Part shown: one piece after another, positions 1-7,953 of the stretch | How positions within the stretch are numbered: the first letter of the stretch is position 1 | Layout: the number at the start of each line of letters is the position of its first letter | Assembly (NCBI GenBank): GCA_005881495.1 | Contig: VBHI01000067.1 | Location: 1 to 14,363, forward strand | Length of the DNA stretch: 14,363 bases | Direction of reading: 5' to 3' | DNA from: Chloroflexota bacterium | Lineage (GTDB): Bacteria > Chloroflexota > Ktedonobacteria > Ktedonobacterales > Ktedonobacteraceae | Notes under the pieces: generated by a model | What the model saw: the letters and a program-made list of their open reading frames with translations, nothing else | Told to the model about the DNA's origin: nothing | Database searches by the model: none | Translations under genes and position numbers: made by a program

Positions 1-46
1 TCCAGAGTATCCAATAGTTACAATCGGTTCGTGTGGATGTTCACTC

Positions 47-1747
47 ATGAAGAAAATCGTCAAGCAGATGAACCTGGCATGGCAGCGCTGGCGGACTGCT
101 TGGCAGCAGGGTGTTTACCCAGCACCGGAGCCTTTCCCCCGTACGCGCTCATTCTGGATAGCGTTGGGCCTAGTGGCCCTGGCGGCCCTGGTATACATCA
201 TCTACTTCAGCATGCTCCTGACGACCAAGCAGGACGCATTTAAGACGAACAGCGAAGACCTGGGTATTATGGATCAGGCCATCTGGAGTCTTCTCCATAG
301 CTCGATGCTTCACCAGACGATCTGCAATTCTCTCACCGATACCAACTGCTACGGGCTGAACGGCGTTCTTCGCTTTGCGATCCACTTTGAACCGATCCTT
401 TTCCCCACCTCGCTCCTCTACCTCATCTGGCCCGACCCGAAAGCCTTGATGATCTTGCAGGTACTTGTCGTGGCCAGCGGCACTTTTCCTGCCTTCTGGC
501 TGGCGCGCCTGCGCCTGCGGAATGCATGGGCTGCGCTACCTTTCGCACTGCTCTACCTGCTGTACCCGGCACAGCAATACGCCGTCAACTACGATTTTCA
601 TGCCGTGACCCTGACGACCGCGCTGCTGCTCTTTGCCCTCTACTTCCTGTATACGCGAAAGACACTCTGGCTCTTTGGTTTCGTGGTCCTCTGTTTGGCC
701 TGTAAGGAAGAGATACCAGGCATGGTCTTCATGCTCGGCCTGTGGACGCTGCTCCTCCAGCGACGCTGGCGCGTCGGTCTCGGGCTGATCGCGCTGGCTC
801 TCTGCTGGACTGGCGTGGGGTTGCTCGTGGTTCACGTTTCCAGTCCTGTCGGGAATTCGCTGCTCACCTCGCGCTACTCCTACCTTGGCAAGGATCCTAC
901 GCAGATTGCGCTCACCATCCTGACGCAGCCGGTACGTCTCATCAAGGAACATGTGCTGGAGCCCGGCCATCTGCTCTACCTGCGCAAGCTCCTGGCACCG
1001 GCAGGTTATCTCCCGTTACTGGCTCCCTGGGTGCTGGTGTTGGCTGCGCCCACACTCGCCCTGAACCTGCTCAGTGCAACGCCAAGTATGTATAGCGGTC
1101 GCTTCCAGTACAACGCGGAGGTCATCCCGATCTTGATTTTCTCGAGCATCGAGGCGACGGTTCTCATTGTATGGATGGTGCGCCGGCTCTTGGCGAGCCT
1201 GAGCGTGGAGCGCAAGGGCCTGGAGCCGAAGTCGACGACTCGACCGCTCCCAGCGCGGGTGCAGGCACCCGCATTCCTGGCGCGGGCTGGCATTCTCACG
1301 CTGGTGCTCTGCTATATGCTAGTGCGTGTCTTCCACAGCACGACCCAATACGACACCTACAGCGCGATGCCCTACGTGCACGGATTCATTTGGCCTCAGG
1401 TGACGGCGCACAACAGGCTGGCTTCCCATTTCCTCGGCCAGGTCCCGGCTAATGCCTCGGTCTCGACCCAGAACGGGTTGGTGCCGCATCTGAGCCAGCG
1501 CCAGAGCATCTACCTCTTCCCTTATGCCGTTGGACATGCCGATTACATTCTTCTGGACGCCACCGGCTCCATCTATCCCTTCAAGGACTACCAAGACTAT
1601 GCCAGCAAGGTGAAAGCGACCTTGCAGCATGGCGATTATGGTGTTGTGGACATGTGGGATGGCTATCTCCTGCTCAAACGAGGTTTCCTCTCATCTGATA
1701 TCACACCGGCGCTCCAGATGATCGACGAAGACATGCACACGGACTGA
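47..1747 (+). CDS. DUF2079 family polytopic membrane protein (GT-C-like)
   Basis: 566-residue integral membrane protein. After a basic, Trp-rich cytoplasmic N-terminus, a first membrane segment lies near residues 36-58. It is followed by the DUF2079 signature: DLGIMDQAIW (71-80), HFEPILFPTSLLYLIWP (113-129) and further hydrophobic segments, with a CKEE motif in a loop near residue 220. The C-terminal part from about 440 is hydrophilic and probably extracytoplasmic. DUF2079 proteins are predicted to have a GT-C glycosyltransferase-like fold acting on lipid-linked sugars in the membrane; no substrate is established, so only the family is assigned. The ATG at 47 lacks a clear Shine-Dalgarno sequence and the frame stays open to the left edge of the window, so the true start could lie a little upstream. 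The gene converges on the GH30 gene. GC-rich codon use. Confidence 0.9.
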   Translation: MKKIVKQMNLAWQRWRTAWQQGVYPAPEPFPRTRSFWIALGLVALAALVYIIYFSMLLTTKQDAFKTNSEDLGIMDQAIWSLLHSSMLHQTICNSLTDTNCYGLNGVLRFAIHFEPILFPTSLLYLIWPDPKALMILQVLVVASGTFPAFWLARLRLRNAWAALPFALLYLLYPAQQYAVNYDFHAVTLTTALLLFALYFLYTRKTLWLFGFVVLCLACKEEIPGMVFMLGLWTLLLQRRWRVGLGLIALALCWTGVGLLVVHVSSPVGNSLLTSRYSYLGKDPTQIALTILTQPVRLIKEHVLEPGHLLYLRKLLAPAGYLPLLAPWVLVLAAPTLALNLLSATPSMYSGRFQYNAEVIPILIFSSIEATVLIVWMVRRLLASLSVERKGLEPKSTTRPLPARVQAPAFLARAGILTLVLCYMLVRVFHSTTQYDTYSAMPYVHGFIWPQVTAHNRLASHFLGQVPANASVSTQNGLVPHLSQRQSIYLFPYAVGHADYILLDATGSIYPFKDYQDYASKVKATLQHGDYGVVDMWDGYLLLKRGFLSSDITPALQMIDEDMHTD

Positions 1748-1808
1748 AAATCGCTCGAGGCTGGGATCATAGCTGCACCATATCTATCCCCTCATGAAAA
1801 ATGTACCG

Positions 1809-1829
1809 AGTTCTTCCAAAAGAGGAACT
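1809..1829. terminator. Weak hairpin between convergent genes
   Basis: AGTTCTT (1809-1815) can pair with AGGAACT (1823-1829) across a 7-base loop, with one G-U wobble, in the 205-bp gap between the ends of the DUF2079 and GH30 genes. A short T-rich run (about 1836-1842) follows on the + strand. The stem is weak, so a terminator role is only possible. Nothing else is evident in 1748-1952. Confidence 0.25.
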
Positions 1830-1952
1830 GTGGACTTGTTTTACCTAAACTGCTCACCACTTTGCGGCTGAATAGTCTGTAATCAAATAACAAAATGGAA
1901 TCCATACTACTTTCCAGCGCTTTGACACTTGGTAACGAAGTGAGAGGGAAGA

Positions 1953-3335
1953 CTACCAGGAAAAAGTTACCGTTTTTTGGGGCATCAACAATGAAAAAGT
2001 TGACAACCGGCGGTGAGTTACTTTAAAGTGCACTGCTGATTGGGAGCTGTTATAAACAACAAGAACCCGGGTTGAATCAGGATTCTGAAAAGTAACAGTC
2101 CCTAAGCCGGAAACAGAATCAGTCGAGTAAATTCTTACTGCTCCCGGTTTAATAAATCTACTAAACTGGGCAAGCTGGTAATAATTGTCCGTATAAGAAT
2201 ATCCGGAAGGATATGCTTTTACTAGTCCAGTACAGCCGATACAGCCGACCCCTATTTTGGGTCCTCCTGTTTGGTCAAGAGCCAGATTCCACAACTCAAT
2301 CCCTTTTGCCCAATTTTGCGTAGCTGAGATTAATATCTGAATAGCACTCATCGATGCAGCACCCGTTAAGCCGGTAGAGCACTCGCTAATATACTGTTCC
2401 ATTCCAAATGCCTCATGGACGTATGTCATCAGGTGGGGATCACCGCCGTAACAGTGCCAGGCGATACCAAACGAAGGGGTATGCACTAGCTTCAGAAGGG
2501 CAAGAATATATTCCGGCGTATTCCAGTTCTGATCGTAAAGGAGTATTTTTGTACGCAGGCGGGATGCTTGTAATGCATTAGATAATAACAATGCAAAACG
2601 AATTTCTTGGGTAGGACTCATAACCATTCCAGGATAAGTTGCTACCGGAGATAGTGGTTCGTTTTGTATTGTGAGTCCGTAGATGGAAACTCCATGCTGC
2701 TGATAATCACGCACGAAACGCGCAAGATATTGCGCATATACGACGTAATCATCATTGCGTAGAGTACCCGCAGTACCTTGAAAGCTTCCCAAAAGGGAAT
2801 TATTTGTTTTCATCCATCCAGGCGGACTCCAGGGAGAGGCGATAATCTTCAGGTGAGGGTTTAATACCATTGCTTCTTTAAGAAGGGGGATGATATATCC
2901 CTCATCATGAGCGATAGAGAATCCTGTAAGTGACATATCAGTTTGGCCTGGAGGGAGATCGTCATAGGAATAGGGTTTCTCTCCATAGATGAAATCTGAA
3001 GCCCCAACCGGTAAGCGAACAAGGTTAATCCCAAGACCGATGGCAGGACTGAAGAGATCCTTCATGATTTTCTCTCTCTGAGGAGAATGGAATATAACCC
3101 ATGCTGAGGCATCAGTCATTGCAGCTCCGAAGCCGAGTATCCTTTGATATTGTGTGTCTCCTACAGTGATTGTAGGAATCATGCGGGTTACAGTTTCCTG
3201 ATACCACTGAAGCGGTACTTGTTGTCCTTCAGACCAAGCAATACCCTGTTGTTGAGAGTGTGGCTGGTTGAAAAAACATACCAAAATCAAGATTATACAA
3301 AATACAAGCAGTAGGCTTCGACGAAATGTAGACAT
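1953..3335 (-). CDS. GH30-family glycoside hydrolase, exported
   Basis: 460-residue secreted or membrane-anchored beta-glycosidase of the GH30 (glucosylceramidase / endo-beta-1,6-glucanase / xylanase) type. Residues 5-22 form a hydrophobic signal or anchor segment after Arg5-Arg6. The (beta/alpha)8 barrel starts at GFGAAMTDASAW (68-79) and has the family motif SPWSPPGWMK (167-176). The acid/base Glu is E226 in TIQNEP, and the probable nucleophile is E318 in YISECS. A beta-sandwich follows from about 385 to the end, giving the usual bacterial GH30 size. It should cleave beta-linked glucan, xylan or fungal-wall-type polysaccharide outside the cell; the exact substrate cannot be read. The ATG at 3335 has GGGAGA (3347-3352) 11 bases upstream. 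It stands alone, convergent with DUF2079. The gene is clearly more AT-rich than the genes on either side, which may reflect later acquisition. Confidence 0.93.
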   Translation of the reverse strand: MSTFRRSLLLVFCIILILVCFFNQPHSQQQGIAWSEGQQVPLQWYQETVTRMIPTITVGDTQYQRILGFGAAMTDASAWVIFHSPQREKIMKDLFSPAIGLGINLVRLPVGASDFIYGEKPYSYDDLPPGQTDMSLTGFSIAHDEGYIIPLLKEAMVLNPHLKIIASPWSPPGWMKTNNSLLGSFQGTAGTLRNDDYVVYAQYLARFVRDYQQHGVSIYGLTIQNEPLSPVATYPGMVMSPTQEIRFALLLSNALQASRLRTKILLYDQNWNTPEYILALLKLVHTPSFGIAWHCYGGDPHLMTYVHEAFGMEQYISECSTGLTGAASMSAIQILISATQNWAKGIELWNLALDQTGGPKIGVGCIGCTGLVKAYPSGYSYTDNYYQLAQFSRFIKPGAVRIYSTDSVSGLGTVTFQNPDSTRVLVVYNSSQSAVHFKVTHRRLSTFSLLMPQKTVTFSW

Positions 3336-3442
3336 ATATTGAGGTATCTCCCAGATACGTTTGCGTGTTGTGGACTCCTTTTTCTTCTCTCATCGATCGG
3401 CTCAGGAAGCTGTTTCCAAGCTTAACCCACTTTCCTGCCTCA

Positions 3443-3471
3443 ACATTACTCTTTTGGGCAATCCTTTGCAA
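3443..3471 (-). promoter_or_regulatory. Candidate promoter of the GH30 gene
   Basis: On the minus strand TTGCAA (3466-3471) and TAATGT (3443-3448) are separated by 17 bases, about 108 bases upstream of the GH30 start codon. Both boxes are imperfect (4/6 and 3/6), so this is tentative. Confidence 0.25.
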
Positions 3472-3487
3472 ACAGGGGTGCCCTTGT

Positions 3488-3500
3488 GTCTAATTTAGAC
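3488..3500. promoter_or_regulatory. Palindrome upstream of the GH30 promoter candidate
   Basis: GTCTAA-T-TTAGAC is a perfect 6+1+6 dyad, 16 bases upstream of the candidate -35 box. Its size and position fit an operator for a dimeric regulator, but no regulator gene lies nearby. The rest of the 327-bp gap 3336-3662 holds only weak hairpins (for example AAGGAT/ATCCTT at 3570-3587) and no convincing gene. Confidence 0.3.
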
Positions 3501-3662
3501 TACCTAAGTTTCGCCCAAATTAACGAAAACGTCAATCTTATGGAAGGCCACAACTATCCCCAATCGTGCAAGGATATGAAAATCCTTCTCCGTACCATCT
3601 AGGCGATATCCCATCAGGCGCGGCAGCGCACGTATCGCTATAGGATGCCGCCGTCGCCATTA

Positions 3663-5222
3663 CTAATTACCACCATTGCAGTTGCTGTTCTCGCCATTGC
3701 AGTTGCCGTCACCATTACCATCACTATTGCAGTTACCGTCACCGTTGCCATTACCATCACTATTGCAGTTGCCATTGCCATCACCATTACCGTAGCTATT
3801 GCCATGACACAAGCTCATAGGTGATGCAATGCCATGCGAATTGAAGCATTGCTCCACGCCATTGGTTGTGATGATCGCAGAAATTGCCACTCCATTCCCG
3901 TTCTGCTGCGTGGCCACCCGCGGTTGCAAGTGGAACATGTTCATACAGTTCAGATTGGCGCCTAAAGGCCCGGTAAACGTATTGACAAACCGTTGGGCCA
4001 GGAACGTGAAGAGGGTATTGCCAACGGCAGGGTCAGGGGTTTGCCCTTGACCCGTCAAGGCAGCATCGATCTGCAAACGAGGTGGGGCCACTTGTTGCAG
4101 ATTGAGGCAGTAGTCCTTCGTGTTTGCCCCTCGCAGACTTTGCACCACGGGTTGATCCACGCCCACCCGATATCTGTTCAGCTTTTTGAGTTTGGGAACA
4201 ACGGTGTTGTCTTCAGCTACGGTGACCATAGGGTCAAGGGCTGGCACAACCGCCACCGGGGGAGCTTGATGTGCTGCCGCCTGGAGTTCGTTGAGTGGCA
4301 ATGCCGTTGCGGTCTGACCTGGATTCGCCAGATCAGGAGCCATCCACGGGGTGCAGCCAAGAGCGCCATCCAGCGCCACGTCCAGCAGGCGATTATCACT
4401 GCCGTTCACCTGGGTCTGTATGTTTTGGAGTGCGGCGGCATTGGCGGCGGTGTTTTGCGCCAACTGCCTGTTCGCGGTTTGCAGGTAGGTCGTGGTAACA
4501 TTGTCACTCTGATCCTGGTCGACTACGGCAAAATCGCGGATGGTCGGACAGACGAGGCCATCTTTCGCGATGCCGAGGGCTGGGGGAACCAGTGTACCTG
4601 CCCCTATAGCGGTATTGGCGGCCTGAAAGAACTTGACCGCATTACAGTAGGAGAACTGCGTAAAGGGTGATCCTGGGATCCCTGAAACACAGTGATTCTG
4701 CTGTAACGTGGCCTCTCCATTGGCTCTCTGGAGGGTGAGGGTGTTGCCGTTGAACCCAAACCAAATCCCGACGACTGACCCAGCGGGAATGGCTGGCACT
4801 ACGAGGTTCAGAGGGGCTCCGGTGGCTGGGTTCGTTGCCGGTTGGGTCCCCTGGTCAATGACCAGCGGATCGTAGACTGCAATAAAACCGGTGGTCGGAT
4901 TCACGACTGCTGCCTGGACGAAGGCAGCCTGCTTCGCATTCGTCTCTTTGCATGGTCCCTGATCCGGGTCTGTTGCTGTTAAGAGATAGGGCGTTGCCAG
5001 TCCTTGCGCGGTGAGCGGATGGTCTGGGACGATCAACGTGCAATTCATATTTACCTGGGCCTGTGCTGCTTTTGAAGCAAATACGTGTAACCAAACAAAG
5101 CTCGTCGCCACTAGAAGCACCAGCATGGTTGGTATGAGCATACTTATGAGTGCTTGTGACGAAAAGTGCCTGTGCCGTGGGGATTGAGAGCGATATATCC
5201 GATGTGAGAACTTTCTTCGCAT
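3663..5222 (-). CDS. Secreted protein of unknown function with Asn/Gly/Cys repeat tail
   Basis: 519 residues from the ATG at 5222, which is preceded by a good ribosome site (AGAGGAA, 5226-5232). A longer in-frame version starts at 5282 (539 residues) but lacks such a site. A basic N-terminus (RRKFSHRIYR) and a hydrophobic stretch at about 24-49 form a signal peptide, with likely cleavage after AQA near residue 55. The exported body has scattered Cys residues, the segments LTAQGLATPYLL (70-81) and VVDQDQSDNVTTTYL (233-247), and Asn/Gln/Ala-rich linkers. The tail (475-519) is a Gly-Asn-Asp repeat with evenly spaced Cys (NCNS, NCNG). I recognise no named domain. From memory, similar secreted proteins of unknown function occur in filamentous fungi, which a search should test. 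It is probably a cell-surface or spore/mycelium-associated protein, by inference only. Single gene with long flanking gaps. Confidence 0.82.
   Translation of the reverse strand: MRRKFSHRIYRSQSPRHRHFSSQALISMLIPTMLVLLVATSFVWLHVFASKAAQAQVNMNCTLIVPDHPLTAQGLATPYLLTATDPDQGPCKETNAKQAAFVQAAVVNPTTGFIAVYDPLVIDQGTQPATNPATGAPLNLVVPAIPAGSVVGIWFGFNGNTLTLQRANGEATLQQNHCVSGIPGSPFTQFSYCNAVKFFQAANTAIGAGTLVPPALGIAKDGLVCPTIRDFAVVDQDQSDNVTTTYLQTANRQLAQNTAANAAALQNIQTQVNGSDNRLLDVALDGALGCTPWMAPDLANPGQTATALPLNELQAAAHQAPPVAVVPALDPMVTVAEDNTVVPKLKKLNRYRVGVDQPVVQSLRGANTKDYCLNLQQVAPPRLQIDAALTGQGQTPDPAVGNTLFTFLAQRFVNTFTGPLGANLNCMNMFHLQPRVATQQNGNGVAISAIITTNGVEQCFNSHGIASPMSLCHGNSYGNGDGNGNCNSDGNGNGDGNCNSDGNGDGNCNGENSNCNGGN
3666..3800. 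repeat. Degenerate tandem repeat encoding the Gly-Asn-Asp-Cys tail
   Basis: A 6-base periodicity (GGN-AAY / GAY-GGN on the minus strand) is organised into larger units of roughly 30-36 bases, each containing the block TTGCAGTT. It encodes the C-terminal low-complexity tail of the secreted protein. GC-rich continuation of the pattern (about 3644-3660) lies just past the stop in a different frame. Confidence 0.75.
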
Positions 5223-5225
5223 AGG

Positions 5226-5232
5226 TTCCTCT
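5226..5232 (-). promoter_or_regulatory. Ribosome binding site deciding the start at 5222
   Basis: AGAGGAA on the minus strand, with GAGG five bases before the ATG at 5220-5222. The alternative ATG at 5282 has no comparable site, so the shorter protein is preferred. Confidence 0.6.
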
Positions 5233-5282
5233 ATGGTCGTATGAGCAGAAGAAGCATCCACAGATCGGCGCTGTAAGGGCAT

Positions 5283-5700
5283 AGCAATGCCTGGCTACCA
5301 CTGGTGTGGAAGCATCTCGTCACGTATTTGTCTGTTCCTGCGCGTCACATCCCTGGACAGGTCACGATTACTGTAGCTCTGAAGTGGGCCTTGCTAGCTC
5401 GATGTTGTCACCTGAGAAGACTCTCGGCCCAGGCTACTCAAGAGCACGCTTAGTGACCTGACAACGCGCGCGTTGTATACATGAGAGAGGCAGTTCTGAC
5501 TGAAACATTGTGGACTGCTCTGAAATCTCTTGATATGCTTTGAGATATGGTACAGTTGCGATATTACCACAGCCTCTCGTACATAGTTGCATGTTTCGCT
5601 GATGCAATAGCAGAAAAGTACCAAGTTGTGGTGAAGATTTCTCAACCGAGAGGGTGGGATATCTCCATGGTGTGAGGGGATGGCAGGAGTGAGAGCACAC
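5283..5700. other. Intergenic region without a convincing gene
   Basis: About 420 bp between the acyltransferase stop and the secreted-protein gene. Short open frames here lack ribosome sites and recognisable sequence. The region should hold the promoter of the secreted-protein gene and any terminator of the acyltransferase. The only notable structure is the perfect 16-base palindrome at 5461-5476. Confidence 0.5.
5461..5476. repeat. Perfect 16-bp palindrome
   Basis: ACAACGCGCGCGTTGT is fully self-complementary with no spacer. It lies about 240 bases upstream of the chosen start of the secreted-protein gene and 225 bases past the acyltransferase stop. It could be an operator for a dimeric regulator; no T-tract follows, so a terminator is less likely. 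Confidence 0.4.
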
Positions 5701-7077
5701 TCATCGAATCCCTTTGCTTTCAGGAAGTGAGCTTTTTTGACCAGGCGCGGCTGCCGGTGTAGCGATATTCGCCTTTTGACGATGGAACCGTTCGCCGAAC
5801 TTCATACCAGGCTTCTCTACCAGGGTGAAGAACAAGAAACAGAACGGAATAATAACCACCAGCACCCATAACCAGTATGCACTATAGGCCAGCAGGGGCG
5901 GCCACCCCCTCAGCAAGGGCTGTCCCCAATTTATAAACACGAGCAGGAAGGGGAGGTGCCACATGTACAAACTGTAGGAGATTATGCCAATCCAGCGCAG
6001 CGGCGACGACTCAAACGGCCTCTTGAGTTGGGCGGATCCGAAGAGGAGCGCGAGGATGCACAGGCCAAAGGACAGCGAAAAGCACAACTCGCTCAACCAG
6101 TAGTAATTCTCATGGAAAATCGGGTTGTTGAAGAGTGGCCACGTATTCACGTATCCCTGGTTGTAATTCCACAGGATCATGGCAAGCAGGCAGAGCAGGC
6201 CAGTTCCCCAGAGCCAAGGACTCAGCTTTTGCAGGGTCGCCCGTACTTTTGGTGCAATCGAGGGATGCTGCACGTACACAAAACAAAGAGATAGCACCAT
6301 GCCCACGCCGAAATCCTCGAGATACTTTCCACTGGAGCCAAAGGTAAAGAACAGGATGCTATTGAGCACGGAACGGGGGACCAGGAAGGTTGCTGAAGGG
6401 TGCTGATCCACAAAGTAGGTGCCCCAATAGCGTGAGAAAAGACCCCAGGCAATCAAGGCCAGGAGACAGGCCATCGTCGTGGGCAAACGATACCCCTGTT
6501 TGACACGCCATACCATCAGGCGCATGCCCAGTACCAGCAACGGCAGGAACAGATAATATTGCCACTCGACTGCTAGTGTCCAGAATGGCCCGTTAAGTTG
6601 TCTGAAGGTGGCATGGGAAGAGTCCATGAAGAACGTGAAAAATAATCCCAGTTCTTTCCAGTGTTCGGGTTGTACGTACTGTTGCTGGAACAGCAGGATC
6701 ATGAGGATCAGCGATAAGTAATACGCTGGCAGAATGCGGAAGACGCGCCGCACGTAGAATTGCCGCACGGAAGGCCACGTTTGCTCAAACAGCAGCGCCT
6801 TCGCGAACGGCAGAAAGAGCAGAAAACCGGAAAGGACAAAAAAGAGCGTTACGCCATACATTCCGAAGTACTGGAAAGAATTGAGCAGCGGATGAGCAGA
6901 TGGTCGAGGATCCCATAAATGCGAAGCGCGCGTTATCAGGTTAATATGATACCAGATAACGAACAAGCAGGCGAACGCGCGCACACCATCGAGTAGCGCG
7001 ATTGTATTGTTCTTTGGAGAATCTTCTAACCCCTTCCGTATCCACGTGCCGATTGTCATCTGTAATCTGACTGTCAC
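5701..7077 (-). CDS. Acyltransferase family 3 (OafA/YrhL-type) membrane protein
   Basis: 458-residue polytopic membrane O-acyltransferase. The family motif R-x10-H is present as R33...H44 (LLDGVRAFACLFVIWYHI), with the catalytic-type His at the first membrane segment. Other hallmarks are FFVLSGFLL (79-87), the RRVFRILPAYY loop (110-120), WTLAVEWQYYLFLP (166-179, E171) and ISYSLYMWHLPF (366-377). About ten membrane segments are expected, the usual size for the membrane domain alone; no SGNH domain is attached. Such enzymes transfer acetyl or other acyl groups to sugars of cell-surface polysaccharide, antibiotics or lipids; the acceptor cannot be inferred here. The longest frame starts at a GTG (7077); an ATG at 7059 (MTIGTWIRK) is an equally plausible start, as neither has a strong ribosome site. 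No partner gene is adjacent. Confidence 0.92.
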   Translation of the reverse strand: MTVRLQMTIGTWIRKGLEDSPKNNTIALLDGVRAFACLFVIWYHINLITRASHLWDPRPSAHPLLNSFQYFGMYGVTLFFVLSGFLLFLPFAKALLFEQTWPSVRQFYVRRVFRILPAYYLSLILMILLFQQQYVQPEHWKELGLFFTFFMDSSHATFRQLNGPFWTLAVEWQYYLFLPLLVLGMRLMVWRVKQGYRLPTTMACLLALIAWGLFSRYWGTYFVDQHPSATFLVPRSVLNSILFFTFGSSGKYLEDFGVGMVLSLCFVYVQHPSIAPKVRATLQKLSPWLWGTGLLCLLAMILWNYNQGYVNTWPLFNNPIFHENYYWLSELCFSLSFGLCILALLFGSAQLKRPFESSPLRWIGIISYSLYMWHLPFLLVFINWGQPLLRGWPPLLAYSAYWLWVLVVIIPFCFLFFTLVEKPGMKFGERFHRQKANIATPAAAPGQKSSLPESKGIR

Positions 7078-7337
7078 CTATTCTAACTGTCTAGGGGAAT
7101 GTGCCATATTCCCTCTGGAAAACGTCGCTTCTTTACTCCAGAGGTAGAGCCATAAAAACGGATACCCTGATGTATCACGCATCATCCCTGTCAGACGTAT
7201 ACACTTTTTAGGTACTTATCATCTGCACATCTTTACTTGCCTCTGCCGAGGTCAGTAGACCTATGTGGAGCCAGTATCGACGCCAGAGCCTTAGGGACTC
7301 CTTGCTCAACAGAAGTAATGTACACTGAAAGAAAAAG

Positions 7338-7344
7338 AAAGGGG
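7338..7344 (+). promoter_or_regulatory. Ribosome binding site of the interrupted gene at 7352
   Basis: AAAGGGG lies seven bases before the ATG at 7352, in a purine-rich leader. This supports that the reading frame that follows was a real gene. The 274-bp divergent gap 7078-7351 shows no other clear signal. Confidence 0.55.
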
Positions 7345-7351
7345 ATCGATC

Positions 7352-7948
7352 ATGATCAATGACGAATCGCATCCGATCAGCATTCCTCAACTGGTGCGTG
7401 AGGCACCATTTCCTGTCTATGGCCTTATCGGTAACCTTCTTGAGCTTGCCGTGTGCAGCGTCTCCTGGGGAAGCTCAAATACCCGGTGTAGCAGTGTCGG
7501 CTTCACCTACTCCAGCCCGCTTTACCCAGACGAACGGGACAATATTGAGATCGACTCTACCGATGCATCCCAATCGGATATCGTTTACGACCCAAAGGAT
7601 GCCTTTGGAAACCCGCTCTTTGATTTGGATGCTCGACTCTTCCAGTGCTACCACCTGAGCGACAGCGTACGAAAACAGGCTGGAAGTCCACAAGTGGTAG
7701 AGGGCACATGGACGATTGCGCAGGTAGCCTTTACTGGAGAGATACGGCACTGGTCCTAGCCCTATCAGCTCCCGCAATTTTTCCTTTCCAGTAAAGACAC
7801 CTGGCTCGGCGGACATGCTTTTGGTCCGTCACTGCAGGACCTGCAACAATTGCTCCAAGCAGCGGTCGCCGTCAACCACTGTGGTGACCTGCTGGCTCAG
7901 TATCAACGCGAGCTCGACCAGGAAACAGAGCGTCTCTTTGGCAAATGA
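7352..7948 (+). pseudogene. Hypothetical protein gene split by an in-frame TAG
   Basis: A frame with a good ribosome site opens at 7352 and runs 135 codons to a TAG at 7757-7759. The same frame then continues open for 62 more codons to a TGA at 7946-7948. The continuation looks protein-coding: PYQLPQFFLSS, WLGGHAFGPSLQDLQQLL, then an amphipathic helix LLAQYQRELDQETERLFGK, typical of a natural C-terminus. Reading through gives a 198-residue soluble protein with an acidic middle (DERDNIEIDSTDASQSD). I do not recognise the family. The simplest explanation is a single nonsense mutation (or a sequencing error); stop-codon readthrough is less likely. The upstream 135-codon piece would be the expressed product if the TAG is real. 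It ends 5 bp from the stop of the convergent hydrolase remnant. Confidence 0.65.
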
Positions 7949-7953
7949 GGGTT

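Noticed and set aside
3538..3660. Possible small gene on the - strand starting three bases after the secreted-protein stop (39 codons)
   Set aside because: No suitable ribosome site and no recognisable composition; probably chance or leftover of the repeat tail.
3664..3800. Short regular repeats considered as a CRISPR array
   Set aside because: The period is six bases, in frame with a gene and encoding Gly-Asn-Asp; there are no unique spacers.
3993..4670. 225-codon open frame on the + strand
   Set aside because: It lies opposite the secreted-protein gene, which has a signal peptide and ribosome site; the + strand product has no recognisable features.
5394..5700. Two overlapping open frames of 83-88 codons on the - strand
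   Set aside because: No ribosome sites, odd composition, and they overlap each other in different frames; treated as non-coding.
7078..7351. Searched for tRNA or riboswitch between divergent genes
   Set aside because: No cloverleaf or conserved riboswitch core could be built; only a ribosome site at 7338-7344 is supported.
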